In this document: piece after piece, positions 50,776 to 62,999 of the stretch | Layout of the letters: every line of letters starts with the position of its first letter | Numbering within the stretch: the stretch's first letter is position 1 | NCBI GenBank assembly: GCA_024138015.1 | Contig: JAMXBB010000010.1 | Span: forward strand, 8,313,378-8,377,377 | Reading direction: 5' to 3' | From: Lumnitzera littorea | Taxonomy: Eukaryota; Streptophyta; Magnoliopsida; Myrtales; Combretaceae | Length of the DNA stretch: 64,000 bases | The notes under the pieces: model-generated | What the model was told of the DNA's origin: nothing | Databases searched by the model: none | Seen by the model: only the letters and a program-made list of their open reading frames with translations | Made by a program: the position numbers and the translations under genes

Positions 50776-53700
50776 TCATTTTGCACGAAATCTGCTGCTG
50801 ACGGATTCATAATTTGGCACGTTTATGACTGTCAGGAGATTTTAAGAAGACGAAGATAAGTCAAAACTGAACTGCGGTAAAACATGTGAAGGCAAAAACA
50901 GCGTTTTGGAGCTGATTTAGTTACCATCTCCATATGATGCCATTGTCAGAGGCGACGACAAGATTCTTTGAGCAATGGAGGTAATATCCTCCAAAGTGAT
51001 TTTATCTACATCGACAAGGAAGTGGTCCACTGGCTTCCTGAAATGACACAAGAGGGTGGCTTTAAATATTGTGCAACTGTTTAAAACGCCCAATTAACAT
51101 GCTTTCTAGCTTCAATTAGTAATTGCACGCAAGGCATTTGTTGGCATGGTAAATTGACAAAAAAGAGGCTCATAAATATTTGACACCTACCTCTCTCCAA
51201 ATGTCAAGATTTGCCTCCCTATGTCTTCAGCAATGACCATCTGCAAAATAAGATGATTTTTGAGACCATGCCAAATTTGATTTTATAAAATGCAAAGACA
51301 TGGCAGCAGAATTCGAAGAAAGATCTGAGCATTTATCGTTTCATATTTTGACCATTTCCTTGTATGTATTGGTGGTCTCCCATGTTTTCTTCACTTTGAA
51401 TTATTTTAAGAGGTGACTTATTTTTGTTCCCTATTTAGAAGCCTCTATCAGTCACAAGGAAGGAAAAAAGTACTCGGGACTCCAGGTTCATAAGAACAGC
51501 AGACTTTGTAGCCTCCTTGGCACGTTTTAGCTCTACACCAGTAACTGCCAAAAAATTACTATTGTTATGAAACATTTGGAAAGTAGGAACATGAGTTAAT
51601 AGGTATTGAGATAAAGAGGTATAGTTACCTTGCCCAGGGATTGCAAGTGCAATTAATTCCTCTGCTGCAACATCAACAGCTTTTGCCACAAAGTCAGGGC
51701 TCTAGAAATAAAAGAGAGAAAGAGACGTGAGCTTGAAAGAGATACGTTTATCATAAGCATGAGGATTATCAGCAACAGCATTGACAAGTATTTAGCTTGA
51801 CCAAAGCATGCTAAATGTCAACACGTACGAGGAGCAATTAGCACTAACTTATCTGCAACATCCTACCATCCAGGTTTATGCAAAGGGCAGCTGTTAAGTC
51901 TGAATCTAGCCAGAAATCATATTAAGAATGTTTTCACAATAGCAAATGGGCATCAAGAGACAGCATGATGATCTGTAGAGGACTTGCAACTTCCTTTCTT
52001 ACAGCTAACTTAAGCAAATAAATTCTTGTATTTTTATCTTCCTCGAGTTTCAATTTTATATTCTTGGCCAAATATTGTTTACTTAAATTGCTCAACTATC
52101 CCCTAGCTCAAAGTCGAATGAATAACTTGCCCGCGTAACTTTCTCAAAAGCATAAAAAACAATTAGTAAATAAGAGTGAACAGCACCTTTGTTATCACTT
52201 TTGTTTATGGTTCAAATAATGATGGATCTAGGAAGCTCTCATGAAAGAAACTCCTGAATGTTGGTCTTACTACCTTTGATAGGCCTTGGGTGGTCCTTGG
52301 AGACTTTACTTTTTCTTCTCTCTCTCTCTCTCTTTTTGGTTGTTTGATTGATAGGCAATACGTGCTTGGAGACTCTAATATCATGAGAAGTTTAAATGAA
52401 CGGAGTGGGGGCAGACTGGTTACAGCGACTGCTATGGTGGAGATCCAGAACTTTTTGGATGCTTTTTGAGCTAGTGCACTTAAGATCTATGGGGAACTTC
52501 TTGTCTTGGTCGAACAAACAAGGGGCTAATCCAATCCTACGTAAGTTGGATACAATTCTTGTTAATCAAGCTTGGTTGAATTGCTTCAAAAAAACTCATG
52601 CTGAATTTAAGTTGCCTTTATTATCAGATCATTCCTTGGCTGTGACATTCATTGATTTTGGCTCAAGGAAGAAAAGATGCCCATTCAAATTCTTTAATTA
52701 TTGGGCAGAACATCAAGATTTCAAAGGTCCAGTTGAAAAGGCTTGGACTGTGGATGTTGAAGGTTATAAGCTTTACCAAGTAGTCTAAGAATTGAAGCTT
52801 CTTAGGGCCAAGTTAAAGCTGCTGAATAGTGCTGTTTTTTTCTGATCTACCGACTAGGGTTAAGCTTGCTAAAGCTTATCTGTCTGCTTGTAAAATCTGC
52901 AATCGTGGGTTCCTGTGATACATCTTTGATGGAGGAAAGATGCCGTTTGAGAAGTACTACATTTTGCAAGCTGCAGAGGAAAGTTTTTTAAACAGAAATC
53001 TCGTGTAAAGTGGTTGAATCCAGGGGACAAAAACACTTTTTATGTTCACAAATCTATGAGAAATCTCCATAATAGAAGTGCCATTCACAGCCTCTCAAGG
53101 GATGATGGAAGTGAAGCTAAGGGTGATAAGCAAGTTCATGGAGAGGTGCTGTGTTATTTCAAGTCTTTATACCAGGAACAGAATGGGGATTTTCTCTTAG
53201 CTATGTTGAGCAGCCATGACTTGGAAGCTATTAGAGGAACAAAGGATCTTAATGCTCCTTGCATGAATGAGATCAAGCAGGCCGCCTTCTCTATTGCTAA
53301 TGACAAAGCTCCAAGGCTCAATCGGTTATGGCGAAATTCTTTAAGGCTGCTAGGGAGCAGGTTGGGGCAAATCTCATAGAGGCTATACAGGAGCTTCTCA
53401 AATTTGGATACATTCTTAAGGAGATAAATGCCACTATAATCTCCTTAGTGCCCAAAGTGGCAAACCCGTCAAAAGTTCTTGAATTTAGACCCATTGCTTG
53501 TTGTCATGTGTCATATAAGGTAATCTCTAAAGTACTTGCAGCCTGTTTGAAAAACATTTCGTCCTCTTTAGTGGGCAAGGAACAGGCATCTTTCATCCCG
53601 GGGCATAGAAAAACAGACACCATCTTCTTGGCACAAGAGTTACCATAGGCATAAAGGTTCAACAAGGTGTGCTTTGAAAGTGGATATCCGAAAAGCATAT

Positions 53701-56700
53701 GACACCATTAATTGGAGTTTTCTTCTCAGGACCCTAAAGTGCATGAGGTTTCCCACACATTTTAGACACCTCATCCATCAATGTGCCACCACGGCCTCCT
53801 TCTCTGTTAGCACGAATGGGGAATTAGTGGACTTCTCTAACAGCAAGAGAGGTTTAAGACAGGGAGATCCCATCTCTCCTTATCTTTTCATGCTTGGAAT
53901 GAAGGTTCTTTCAGGCATCTTAAGGGTATTGCCATATCATTGGAGATGTAAAAATGGAAAGTTTACCCATCTTTGTTTTGCAGATGACTTGTCTTTTGCT
54001 AGAGCTATTTACAATCTGTTGCCCTTGTTCATGAAACTCTTCAACAAATTTAGTCCGTCCTAGCAAAATGAAAACAGGAACAGACTGTTCTTCTCAAATG
54101 TGGACAACCAAGTTAAACCTCAGATAATAGCTGCAACTCCATTCCAAGAGGATGTTCTCTCGGTCCGTTATTTGGGGGTTCCACCCATCTTCTCGAAACT
54201 AAAGAAGTAGGACTATGAAGCCCTCCAAGGCTTTGCAATTGGTCATTTGCTTGTGGCCATAGGATTTTTTTAAACCTTCACACTATTGATGAGGTTACGC
54301 TACAACTGGAGAAGTAACCCAAGCAGAAGAATTGCCTTCAACACACCTTGATGGCAAGTAAAGTTATCTTTCGATGAAGTCGGCTCAATGTGAGAATGAA
54401 CCAGAGTATTAGAAGATAGCACCAAGCTACTTGCAAAAGGTAGACGATGGGAAGTTGGATGGATTTTTTTGAACCTAAGAAAGTCACCCTTAACCCCAAT
54501 ATGTCCAATATGTTGATCAGAAAGTGGTGCCAGAAAAATGCCACAAGCATACTCTCGTTCAATCTTCAAAGCTAACTCGATGGCTGATTCTAAGAAAATG
54601 GGATTAAAAGTGTCCAAGCAAATTTGAATTTCATCACGTAATCCTCTAAAAAATATCCTAACAGTTGCAATTCAAACATATGCAAAGATTACAACACCAA
54701 AAATTCAAAGTCCGAGAGATACTGCTCAACAGAATCTAATCAACGAAGTTGGGAAAGATATTTAAATAGATTAGCCATCAATAACCTCCAAGACGCTACA
54801 TCAATTCGAATTTCAACCTTAGCCACGTGAGATGAAGAACACGAGAATTGAGAAACTTCAACCAATCGACAAATTCATCAAGCATACACAAGGAAGCAAT
54901 CTCTACTTAGTGATCCTCACAAATCCAATGCACCTCAAAATATTGCTCTATCATAGCAATCCAATAGGCCGGATTAGATCCATCAAAAAGAGGGAGATCC
55001 ATGTGTTGAGCATGAAGCAAAGGACATCTATCCACACCAGGATGCTATTGGTCACCAATTGGAAAGGCATTCCCCAAAGAAATGGCAAGAGAAGATTCAA
55101 ACTCAAAAGTTGCTCCAAATCTGGAATTGTCTCTTGGAAGAATATGAGAAGTGAGTCCCATTGGAGCTTTGCCGGTAGCCTTCGAAAGCAAAGAGTTATC
55201 ACCAAGAAGGTTCTCCTTCAAACGAGATTATTATAGAACTTTTTCCAACAGTAGATGCATCGATTTCAAGGAATCTTGAAGGGAAGCTACATCACCACAT
55301 AAAGCAACAATGCTAATGGATAACTCCTTCTAATCGCAATCCATAGTAGCTGTATAGAGCTTAACATCAATGAAATCTTATCGCATCTCAAACAGTGATT
55401 TCTCCAATTCTTCAACTCGAGAATCTAGACGAGTCATAATGATTGAAGTCAACACAAGAAACCCTAGACCATACAAGGATTCAACAAAGAAAGCAAGTTC
55501 AAGTTCAAGACAGTGCCAATTGATATAATCCAAAAGTATGAACCAATGAATTCAGAGTATTTTATTGTAATTATATATGGAATTTGTACATATGAAACCC
55601 TTATTCTCTCGATACATGAGAGCCATGAACATGAGCTCACTTAAAGACATGAGCAAGAGCTCAAACGTAACTGACTTTTTGATTTTACAAAGTAATATCT
55701 TGATACCCTCTTTACTAAGTCACTATCCTATTGATACTCACTCCTCTACCACATCAGAACACACTTACTTATTTATACTAACCAATACATTTATTTATTT
55801 TTATTAACTAAAGCGCCACATTAGCATAGACTAACTCATTACCCATTACTACTAACAAAAGGTACATATCAACCTCCCTCTTTAAAGCCTAACCCATCAC
55901 AACCCAACATATGCAAGTGGGAAGCCTCTCATAATGGGGAATATTCCATCAAAAGTGGACACAATTTTCTTGTTCCACCAATAGCCCCTACTAGTTAGCG
56001 TAAGGTTGTTTGGAACAAGACCACCATCCTAAGACATGCTTTCTTCTTATGGCTCTCTCGATTAAGGAAGTTGCAAACTTTATATAGAATGCTTTCATAA
56101 GGTTTGTGAGCTCTACTACTACTTGTTATTCTATGCACAAAATGCTGAGGATCACTCCACCTATTTTTCGAGTGTCCCTTCTCATCATTTATTTGGGAGT
56201 AGATTTGTGTTAGTCTAGATTGTCCTACACCCTTTCAATCTTGGTATAGAGTTACTCCTACCCTTGTTGCCTTTGTGCAATCCAAACAGCGAAAGATTTG
56301 TACTTAGAGAGCCTCTTTAGCCGCCACTATATATTGCATATGGCACAACAAGAATCAAATTCGCCTTGGCAACCAATTCCACACTCCATTGCTAGACATG
56401 CTCTTGCCTGTTCTAGGCTTAATCATTAGTCAATTGACTAGTTTACCCTTATTTCTCACAGTTTTTTTATGTACTCTTCCTTTAAGAATAGAGTAACTAT
56501 GTAACCTTCCCATCCATTGATAGTTGTATATTCCTCCTTTATTCAATTCAATAAATTATTGTTTACCAAAAGAGAACAATAGCTAGTAAAAGGGACCAAA
56601 ACTAGCATATTTGAGATGCTTTCTGGAGAAGACAATTTTGTAGAAAACATGTGTAGTTGTCGCAATGCATTACAGCCATTTATTTCTTAATATTTACTAA

Positions 56701-59700
56701 GAACCCACTTATATAAATATCTCCTTTGAAATTAGTAGTAAAAAATGAAGAGCTCTTCCAATACGGTTCCACTTAAAAAGATTGAAAGATTCTCCCTTAA
56801 GAAGTATTCAAGATATCAAAGTGATCTCTCTAAAGAGTACTCAGAAGACTAATCACCATAGGCTTCAAAAACAAGCACCTGATTTATATGGAGCAATACT
56901 TACTAGCTCGATTCAAGAATATAGGTGGTCAACTCTAACGACTAGGGTTGAAGAAGTAGTGCATTGGGTGGTGAAAATCAAGATGGAAATGCATGGGACA
57001 CAACAAGAAGGTAACAACAATGTCGTCTACGATGGCAACACTAGCCAAGAGGCATACAATGAGGCATGGGGTTTGCTAAACCTAAGACGTGTAATGTGTA
57101 TCTAACATAGGCCACAACAAAGTTTAAGTTAGTAGCGAATTTCATTGCTCAACTTCCCCCAAGTGAGGAGAAGCATTACATGCCAACAACAACCACTTTG
57201 ATCGTAAGCACACAAGGCACAACTCAATCTCTGACCTCCTTAACTCCCATAGCGCATATAATGACCTCCCTAATCATGTGGCATAGCTAAGGTTTCAAAA
57301 GGGACCTAAACAGAATCTTCTATGCCAAATCTACCACAATCAAAGGAAAAGGGTGACTAGACCTTTCTACCCTACTACTCCATATTGAACTTCTTGGTGT
57401 ATGATATATCTGACAATCTACTTCCATGGATGACCATATGTTAGCATTTTTTCCAACATCAGAACATGCTGAAAGCAAGGTGGATAGGCCCAATATCCTT
57501 CCACCACTAGGGAATGCCTAAAATTAGTATCATCACATGGAGTAAGAAGAGCTAGCCTTATCATGGAACAAATCCATAGAGTACTACAATATGCAATTTA
57601 GCCTATTGATTATTAGTAATTCCTTGAGATTACTAGCAAAGTTCAGTTGGCATATTTTAGACTCTAATTGCAAGAGCATCAAGCATAACTCTGATACACT
57701 GGGTAGCTCGATTGACTACAACTCAATTGACAACCATCACTTAAGAGCCGAGACATTACAACATTGAAAGGAGGAAGTAAAATAGAGGCATATGTAAGTC
57801 TTGATGGCAAACTAGTGCATTGTCTAACTCCATAAAAGATGATGGAAGTTAAAAGGATTGCATCTTAACTTTGACAACCCTTTCACTAGGGAAACCACTA
57901 CGAGAAGCTCTTCATGCCGGCGTTAGCTAATGATGGAAAGTTCGAAAATAAACATACAAAAAACAGCTTAATACTATAAGCTTGGGGACAAGCTCATTAT
58001 CTAGGTGGAGAGCAATGTTAGAGATGCCTTTTGGAGAAGACAATTTTCTAGAGAACACGCAGAATAAACATGATTTATTAATATCCATAATTTAGACCAA
58101 ACCTATTCTATATTAGAGATGCCTTTGGGAGAAGAAATTTTTCTGAAAAACATGTATAATATGTGAGATATATTAATAGCCATTTGCTTCTTGATGTCTA
58201 CTATATTTCTTAAGCCTTTCCTATTCTATGTAAGAACCCACTTGTATAAAATCTCTATTGAGATCAGCAAAAGTAAGAGTTATTATCCAAAATATAGTTT
58301 GAAAGAGATTGGATGGTTCCCTCTCATTGAGTCTTCAAGAGATTGGAGTGTTATCTTCAACAACCACTCAAAGCACCTGTCACCGTAAGTTCCAACCATA
58401 AAGAAAGGAACTCTAGCAAATTAAAATACATTGCGGATGCTAATTTCATACTATATCACCCATTGACTAGATCTACATATCGTATAATCAAGAATAGATC
58501 ATCTAATTTGCTAGTAAACCCATAAGTAGTATCTGGATGTGCTAGTTTACAGATTATGAGGCAACTCAAAGACATCAGCAAAAATGCTGAAACCAACAAA
58601 AGGAGTACATAGAGGAATCTTCCTTACAGTACTAGCATAGATGCCAAATAATCCAGTTTTATTGAAGATGCTGTTGAAAGCCGAAAAAGATTGAACCTGC
58701 TGGTACTCGTTTAATACATTACGATCTGCATGCAAACAATGAAGCAGAAATCAATCATTGGATGCAAAAAGTGTTGACACTGGTATAACAAGGGAAGGAA
58801 TAACACTAATTGCATGGAACAATCTTTAAAAAGAGCAATGGGTGCATCTAGATCTTACATAATCGTGAATGCATTCCTTTGCCAGGACCCCCAGCTGAAA
58901 ATGAGCCACCACCTCCCATAAGCATCTGCAGGAGAACCCTATTTTATATCAATTCAAAACAAGGGAGGTAATAAATCCCAAAAAAAGAAAAAGAAAAGGC
59001 AAAACTGATACCTAAGGGGCAATGTAAAATTTCTGCAGCATTTTTTATAAAAAGGAGGGAAAAAAAGGGTCTTCATACCGACCTGAATCACTGTCAAGAT
59101 GATGGCATCCTTTTCTTGAAACCAACCACCCGGAAGTTCAAATGCAAGGGCTACATGTGTGCTCTGCCATCAGGATCCACCAAAAGATAAAAACATTTAT
59201 ATCCTTTTACTTGTTCTTTTCATGTTTTCTTCTTTCAGGACTACAGGAGGATTATAATTACCGGTGAATCAGCCTGTTGACGGAAATCTCCGCCAACATA
59301 TCTTGATTCTGGCTCTGCAGGACGACTGACATTTGGCAGGTCAGAAAGAAGTGGCTCTGCAATTGATAAAAGTTCTTCATGTTCAACACCAGATACTGCA
59401 AGGATCATTCTTGGAGCAGTATAGTTCTCCTGAAATTGTTAAGAGGTAAATACTTTCCCATATGACCCCATTAAAAAATAAAATAAATATCTGTTGAGGT
59501 ACATAATGAAAATCTAACTGAAAAAATTACAAAAACAAGGTAAAGCAATACCAAACAGCAAAGACAAGGTCATTGATCTTACAGCTACAAATTCTTCCAA
59601 AATAGTGCCATCCAAACTATTTAATGCTGATTCAGGCGCCAAAAGAGGATTTGCCAACGCACCAGCATACCCCGCAGAATGAATGGCTTCCAACAGCAAG

Positions 59701-62512
59701 GCTTGGGGATTGTTAGAAAGTTCACCAAGCTCCACTTTCACCTTCCGTAGCTGCAGAATTATGTATATTTTGACAGCTTAGCTATCCAAAATGCCATTGA
59801 AAGTCAGTTCAGATGAGAGGTTGATCAATAGCCACTTAAATTTTTTCCCTTCAGGCAAGAATACAGAATCTGAAGAAGTGAACTTCATAGATTTGTAAAA
59901 TGATTCCAAAAGTAGCAAGAGAGAGCATAAAAGAAGGCATTAATCAGCATTTCAACACAACTTGTTCACTAGAGATCAATCATTTTTCTAGGCTTCTCCT
60001 TTCAGTTGACAGAAGGACTAGTTGCCAGTAACCATAAAACCCCTAATATTTAAAGGGTACCACATTCAAAATAGTAGGAGAATTCTATGGAACGAGTATC
60101 TCGAGGCCAATACCAAAAAGTCCAACAAAAGAAATTCTCACAGATGCTATAATTATCATGTTCAACATCAAATGGGCACCTTTCCAGGGAAAAAAAAAAA
60201 AATCAACTGGGTTTCTTCACCTGATGGGGAGAAAAATAAAGAAGCCCTTAGGAAAACCTTTGAGAGTTACAAGAAAACCAAAACAAAAATCATAAACCTG
60301 GCACATGTAGAATTACCTCTTCGTTAACTTCCCAATCTAAGAACACAGGGTTCCTTACGCTGTCAATCAACAGCTCTACCATTACAGGAATGTAAGTCTT
60401 TAGGGCATCAAAAGTGTATCCCATTTGCTCTCGGGAAGCAGATGCTGCTACACTTCCTCCAATAGCCTCCACTTCCCTAACAATGCGCAGGTGACTCCTG
60501 TTTCTTGTGCTTTTAAAAGCCATTCGTTCCAGCAGGTGAGTTGCCCCACACGTCATAGGTGTTTCATATATAGATCCACAATCCAAATATAGTCCTAGGG
60601 AGGCTGTAGGATTCTAGTTAACAGGCATAAAATTCAAGTAGGACATTAATAACAACTGACAATGGGACATCAACTAAAAAGCAGATGAATTCAAACTAAA
60701 AAAAAAATGAAAAACCAACAAAACCAGACATACAGTTGATGTCTCTGAAGCTATCTTGACACCATTTGAGAGAGTGGTGATCTTGGTCTTGCTAGGTTCA
60801 ACGTAATCTGGCAGTGCAGGTGGTGAAGAAATGCCTGCAATGGGGAATTCAAGAGGAGGAAGCATACTGGAGCTTTCACCAGTCAACCAGCTAAACAAAA
60901 CTGCTGACTTTGCACTAGAAGCTAAAGCACTGGCCGTAGCATACCTAGCAGCTCCAAGATGTGCAACTTGACCCTGATGCATTAATACCAGAGAGGAACA
61001 AAATCAGTCCACCAGGACAAACAGGTAGCACAAAAACATTAGTTTGGATATCTATAACAAGCCAGCCAGGAGAAGTAAATTTTCTCAAAATTATCTAGTA
61101 AGTGAGAACTGAGTATTTTGAACCCCCATAAATGAGAAAAGAACCTTTCATGATATTCTTTGAATTTTTGCCAAATCACTCGGGCAAAACCCTCATGTTT
61201 GTTTAGAACTCCTCCTTTTTTGGCCAAAACTTTCATGTTTGTTTTGTATACCTTCTTCCCACATTTAACTTTTAACTTTTCAGGTACAGAGAGTTTTATG
61301 TATTATGATCCTAGTTGCAAGGTATAGAACGAGAATCCCATGTCAAAAATATCACTTCTCTGAAGATCCGTATCGATTGGTACTGAAGTCACTCACTACC
61401 TTCCAATTGCAATAGTGTGGTTAGGACAGTGACACTGGCATCACAGTGTCCGCCTTCTCCTAAACAATGTGTCAGTTCAACTCCAAACTAACATATCTAA
61501 AATCATAAGCTCCAACATCAGTGTGGCCTTCTACATTTTACACTTTACCACTCTGTTCACGTACAGGCTTGAACATTGATTAGAGGCCATCACATGGACA
61601 TGGGTTATATACAGAGCCAAATGATAGTGAAGATTAAAGTCAAAAGTTTTACTCTGTTACTACAATGAGAAAAGCTCCACAACTGATGATCTAAAAGCTT
61701 AACCTTGAAGATTGATGTCACTTTTATATTTTTTTACATTGGTACTAGTAAGAAGGCTAATTCAAAACTAAGCAACAGGTTGCTAAGCGCAATGCAATGT
61801 TATAACAGTATTATGGGGTACAAGACTTGAACTCAAAATCTAACTTGTGCGAGATCAAGCTATGGGGTTTTATGAACTTAGGCATTCCTTCTAGGGGTAC
61901 AAACAAACCGAATCAAGTTGGAAAATTTTACTTTGACTAAGCTTGTTTAGCCTCGGTTGCTTAAAAATTTTACTTTCACTTTAATTAAATCCGTCTTAAA
62001 ACTCAAGCTGAACCTGAATTCCATAAAGCTTGACACATGCTGAAGCCAATTCTAGTTCGTTCAAGCTCGATTCAGCTTGATAAGCTACTCAAGTAGCTCA
62101 AGCTTGAGCTTGGGTCAGCTGAAATTGAGTCGTATTCGAGAAATATCAAGCCAAGCTCAAGTAGCCTAACAGCCAGCATGTTTTGTCTAAACTTTACACC
62201 CTAGTTCCCACCTTAGTAGCCTTTTTTTTCTTTTCAATCAGTTTTTAATTGCTAGCTTCTGAGGTGTCACTTTCCCAAAATATGTATCAGTAAGATTATC
62301 AATCATAACAGCTTCATATCAGCATTTATTTCAAATAACAAAAGATAATGCTCCCAGACACAATTCCATTCCTACACAGTACACTACATATTACTTATAA
62401 CAGAAACTAGAGTTCTAAACATAGGAAATATAAGCTGTACTGAAAAAATATAATGATCTCATCAATCATACAAGATATTTCCACTTTACCAAATTCCACA
62501 TCTTACTCTCAT

Positions 62513-62543
<31 letters not shown>

Positions 62544-62993
62544 GCAACTAAATATTTTGGGAACTACTGGATTCAACAAGAAAAGGAATGCATATTATTC
62601 CCTCAAAAATGTACTCAAACGGTGAAACCCACTATTCACATACAGCTTATCAGCAGCAAAATCGGAGCAAGAGATAAACTTGTCTGCTTCAAACATACAA
62701 CCCTGTTCTTTTCTCTCACAGATTTCTCTTAACCAAAAATGGCTATTCCCATCTCCCCCCCACCAACCTCCTTCCCCCTTTTCAAATATCATATTCCAGT
62801 GAATCAACATGTTCTATAACATCTTCACATACTATTATAAAGTAAAATAGATCCAATATTACAATGGTATTATATTTCATGTTTCTTCTTCTTTTTCCGC
62901 AATTTCTGAAGGAAATAATGAAAACATTGGGGTCTTTGAGGTTAAAAATCTGACCTTGAGATACTTAAGACGTGAAGCTGCACTTCCGTACAT
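50776..62993 (-). CDS. MPPalpha: Mitochondrial processing peptidase alpha subunit, 13 exons, 505 aa
   Basis: Substrate-recognition subunit of the peptidase that removes mitochondrial presequences. In plants it is also a core subunit of the cytochrome bc1 complex in the inner membrane. Exons: 62955-62993, 60734-60973, 60317-60613, 59583-59750, 59262-59429, 59083-59163, 58859-58925, 58628-58725, 51629-51701, 51474-51544, 51191-51240, 50925-51037, 50776-50828. All joins keep frame (1518 nt), close to the roughly 503 aa of Arabidopsis. Seen: start MYGSAASRLKYLK, the M16 fold with HLLER at residues 119-123 where catalytic beta subunits have HxxEH (so a non-catalytic alpha subunit), the glycine-rich substrate loop GGGGSFSAGGPGKG (335-348), the EATKSAVLMNLESR block, and the C-terminus VSSRFRAK. 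Intron 8 (51702-58627) is 6.9 kb and carries several transposons, yet both flanking exons are intact. A decayed partial copy lies at 40690-41285. Confidence 0.95.
52240..54290 (+). mobile_element. 5'-truncated LINE in MPP-alpha intron 8, left part
   Basis: Plus-strand fragments of a plant L1-type ORF2: an endonuclease end (PWVVLGDF, then LSWSNKQGANPILRKLDT and LLSDHSLAVTF), a linker (MNPGDKNTFYVHKSMRNLHN), and reverse transcriptase (LEFRPIACCHVSYKVISK, KVDIRKAYDTINWSFL, RGLRQGDPISPYLFML, FTHLCFADDLSF). The catalytic FADD is intact, but stops and frameshifts break the ORF. ORF1 is missing, as usual for 5'-truncated LINEs. It is antisense to the host gene and its remainder lies at 55950-56570. 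Confidence 0.86.
52311..52334. repeat. TC microsatellite within the LINE endonuclease region
   Basis: TTCTTC followed by a TC run, in the endonuclease part of the LINE between two partial copies of the LGDFN-type motif. Confidence 0.8.
54300..55905 (-). mobile_element. Gypsy-type gag and LTR fragment inserted in the LINE
   Basis: Minus-strand order: an LTR-like segment (about 55905 down to 55530) with AGTATAAATAAGTAAG and an AATAAA signal; a primer-site-like region (TATATCAATTGGCACTG at about 55505-55525); then broken gag frames down to 54300, with LDSRVEELEKSLFEMR and ESAIELALKIEREYACGIFL. It interrupts the LINE, whose zf-RVT part resumes at about 55950, so it inserted after the LINE. Protease, polymerase and the second LTR are absent. 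Confidence 0.72.
55950..56570 (+). mobile_element. LINE in MPP-alpha intron 8, right part and tail
   Basis: Continues the LINE beyond the gypsy insertion: VVWNKTTILRHAFFLWLSRL and LFFECPFSSFIWEQIC-like pieces (with stops) are the zf-RVT domain. The end TTCAATTCAATAAATTATTG followed by TTTACCAAAAG is typical of plant LINE 3' ends. Confidence 0.75.
56604..58410 (+). mobile_element. Small decayed LTR-bordered element in MPP-alpha intron 8
   Basis: About 56615-56880 and about 58105-58405 are direct repeats: both start with a GAGATGC..GGAGAAGA block, share AAGAACCCACTTATATAAA / AAGAACCCACTTGTATAAA, and end near CACC. An extra copy of the repeat's first 90 bp sits at 58014-58104. The 1.1-kb interior has only broken frames with no domain I can name. 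Size and layout suggest a non-autonomous LTR element. Confidence 0.6.
60974..62954 (-). other. Intron 1 of MPP-alpha
   Basis: 1981-bp intron directly after the 13-codon first exon (donor AAG|GTCAGA, acceptor CATCAG|GGTCAA). It carries the hAT-type miniature at 61892-62203 and a short CA run at about 62527-62541. No other coding sequence is seen. Confidence 0.85.
61892..62203. mobile_element. hAT-type miniature element in MPP-alpha intron 1, 312 bp
   Basis: Tips TAGGGGTACAAACAAACC and, inward from the right, TAGGGTGTAAAGTTTAG form a short inverted repeat. The interior is rich in CAAGCTCGA/AGCTTGAGC words, as in dicot hAT miniatures. Flanking octamers ATTCCTTC and GTTCCCAC agree at only 5 of 8 positions, so the insertion is old or the borders are slightly off. 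Confidence 0.6.
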
Positions 62994-62999
62994 GATTGA

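Larger units (their letters stand above)
51702..58627 (-). other. Intron 8 of MPP-alpha, a 6.9-kb nest of retroelements
   Basis: 6926-bp intron between the exon ending GIYAST and the exon beginning SPDFVAKAVD. It holds a plus-strand LINE (about 52240-54290, resuming about 55950-56570) split by a minus-strand gypsy gag and LTR fragment (about 54300-55905), followed by a small LTR-bordered element (about 56604-58410). The other introns of this gene are 84-1981 bp, so most of this length is inserted DNA. Confidence 0.88.

Noticed and set aside
51435..51689. Independent 84-aa minus-strand gene
   Set aside because: It is MPP-alpha exons 9 and 10 with the 84-bp intron 9 read through in frame.
60022..60327. 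101-aa plus-strand ORF in MPP-alpha intron 3
   Set aside because: It is antisense, Lys-rich from poly-A content and lies within an intron of a well-supported gene.
58547..61236. Separate small minus-strand genes at 58547-58735, 59514-59741, 60290-60586, 60674-60982
   Set aside because: These are individual MPP-alpha exons read into introns; splicing joins them into one protein.
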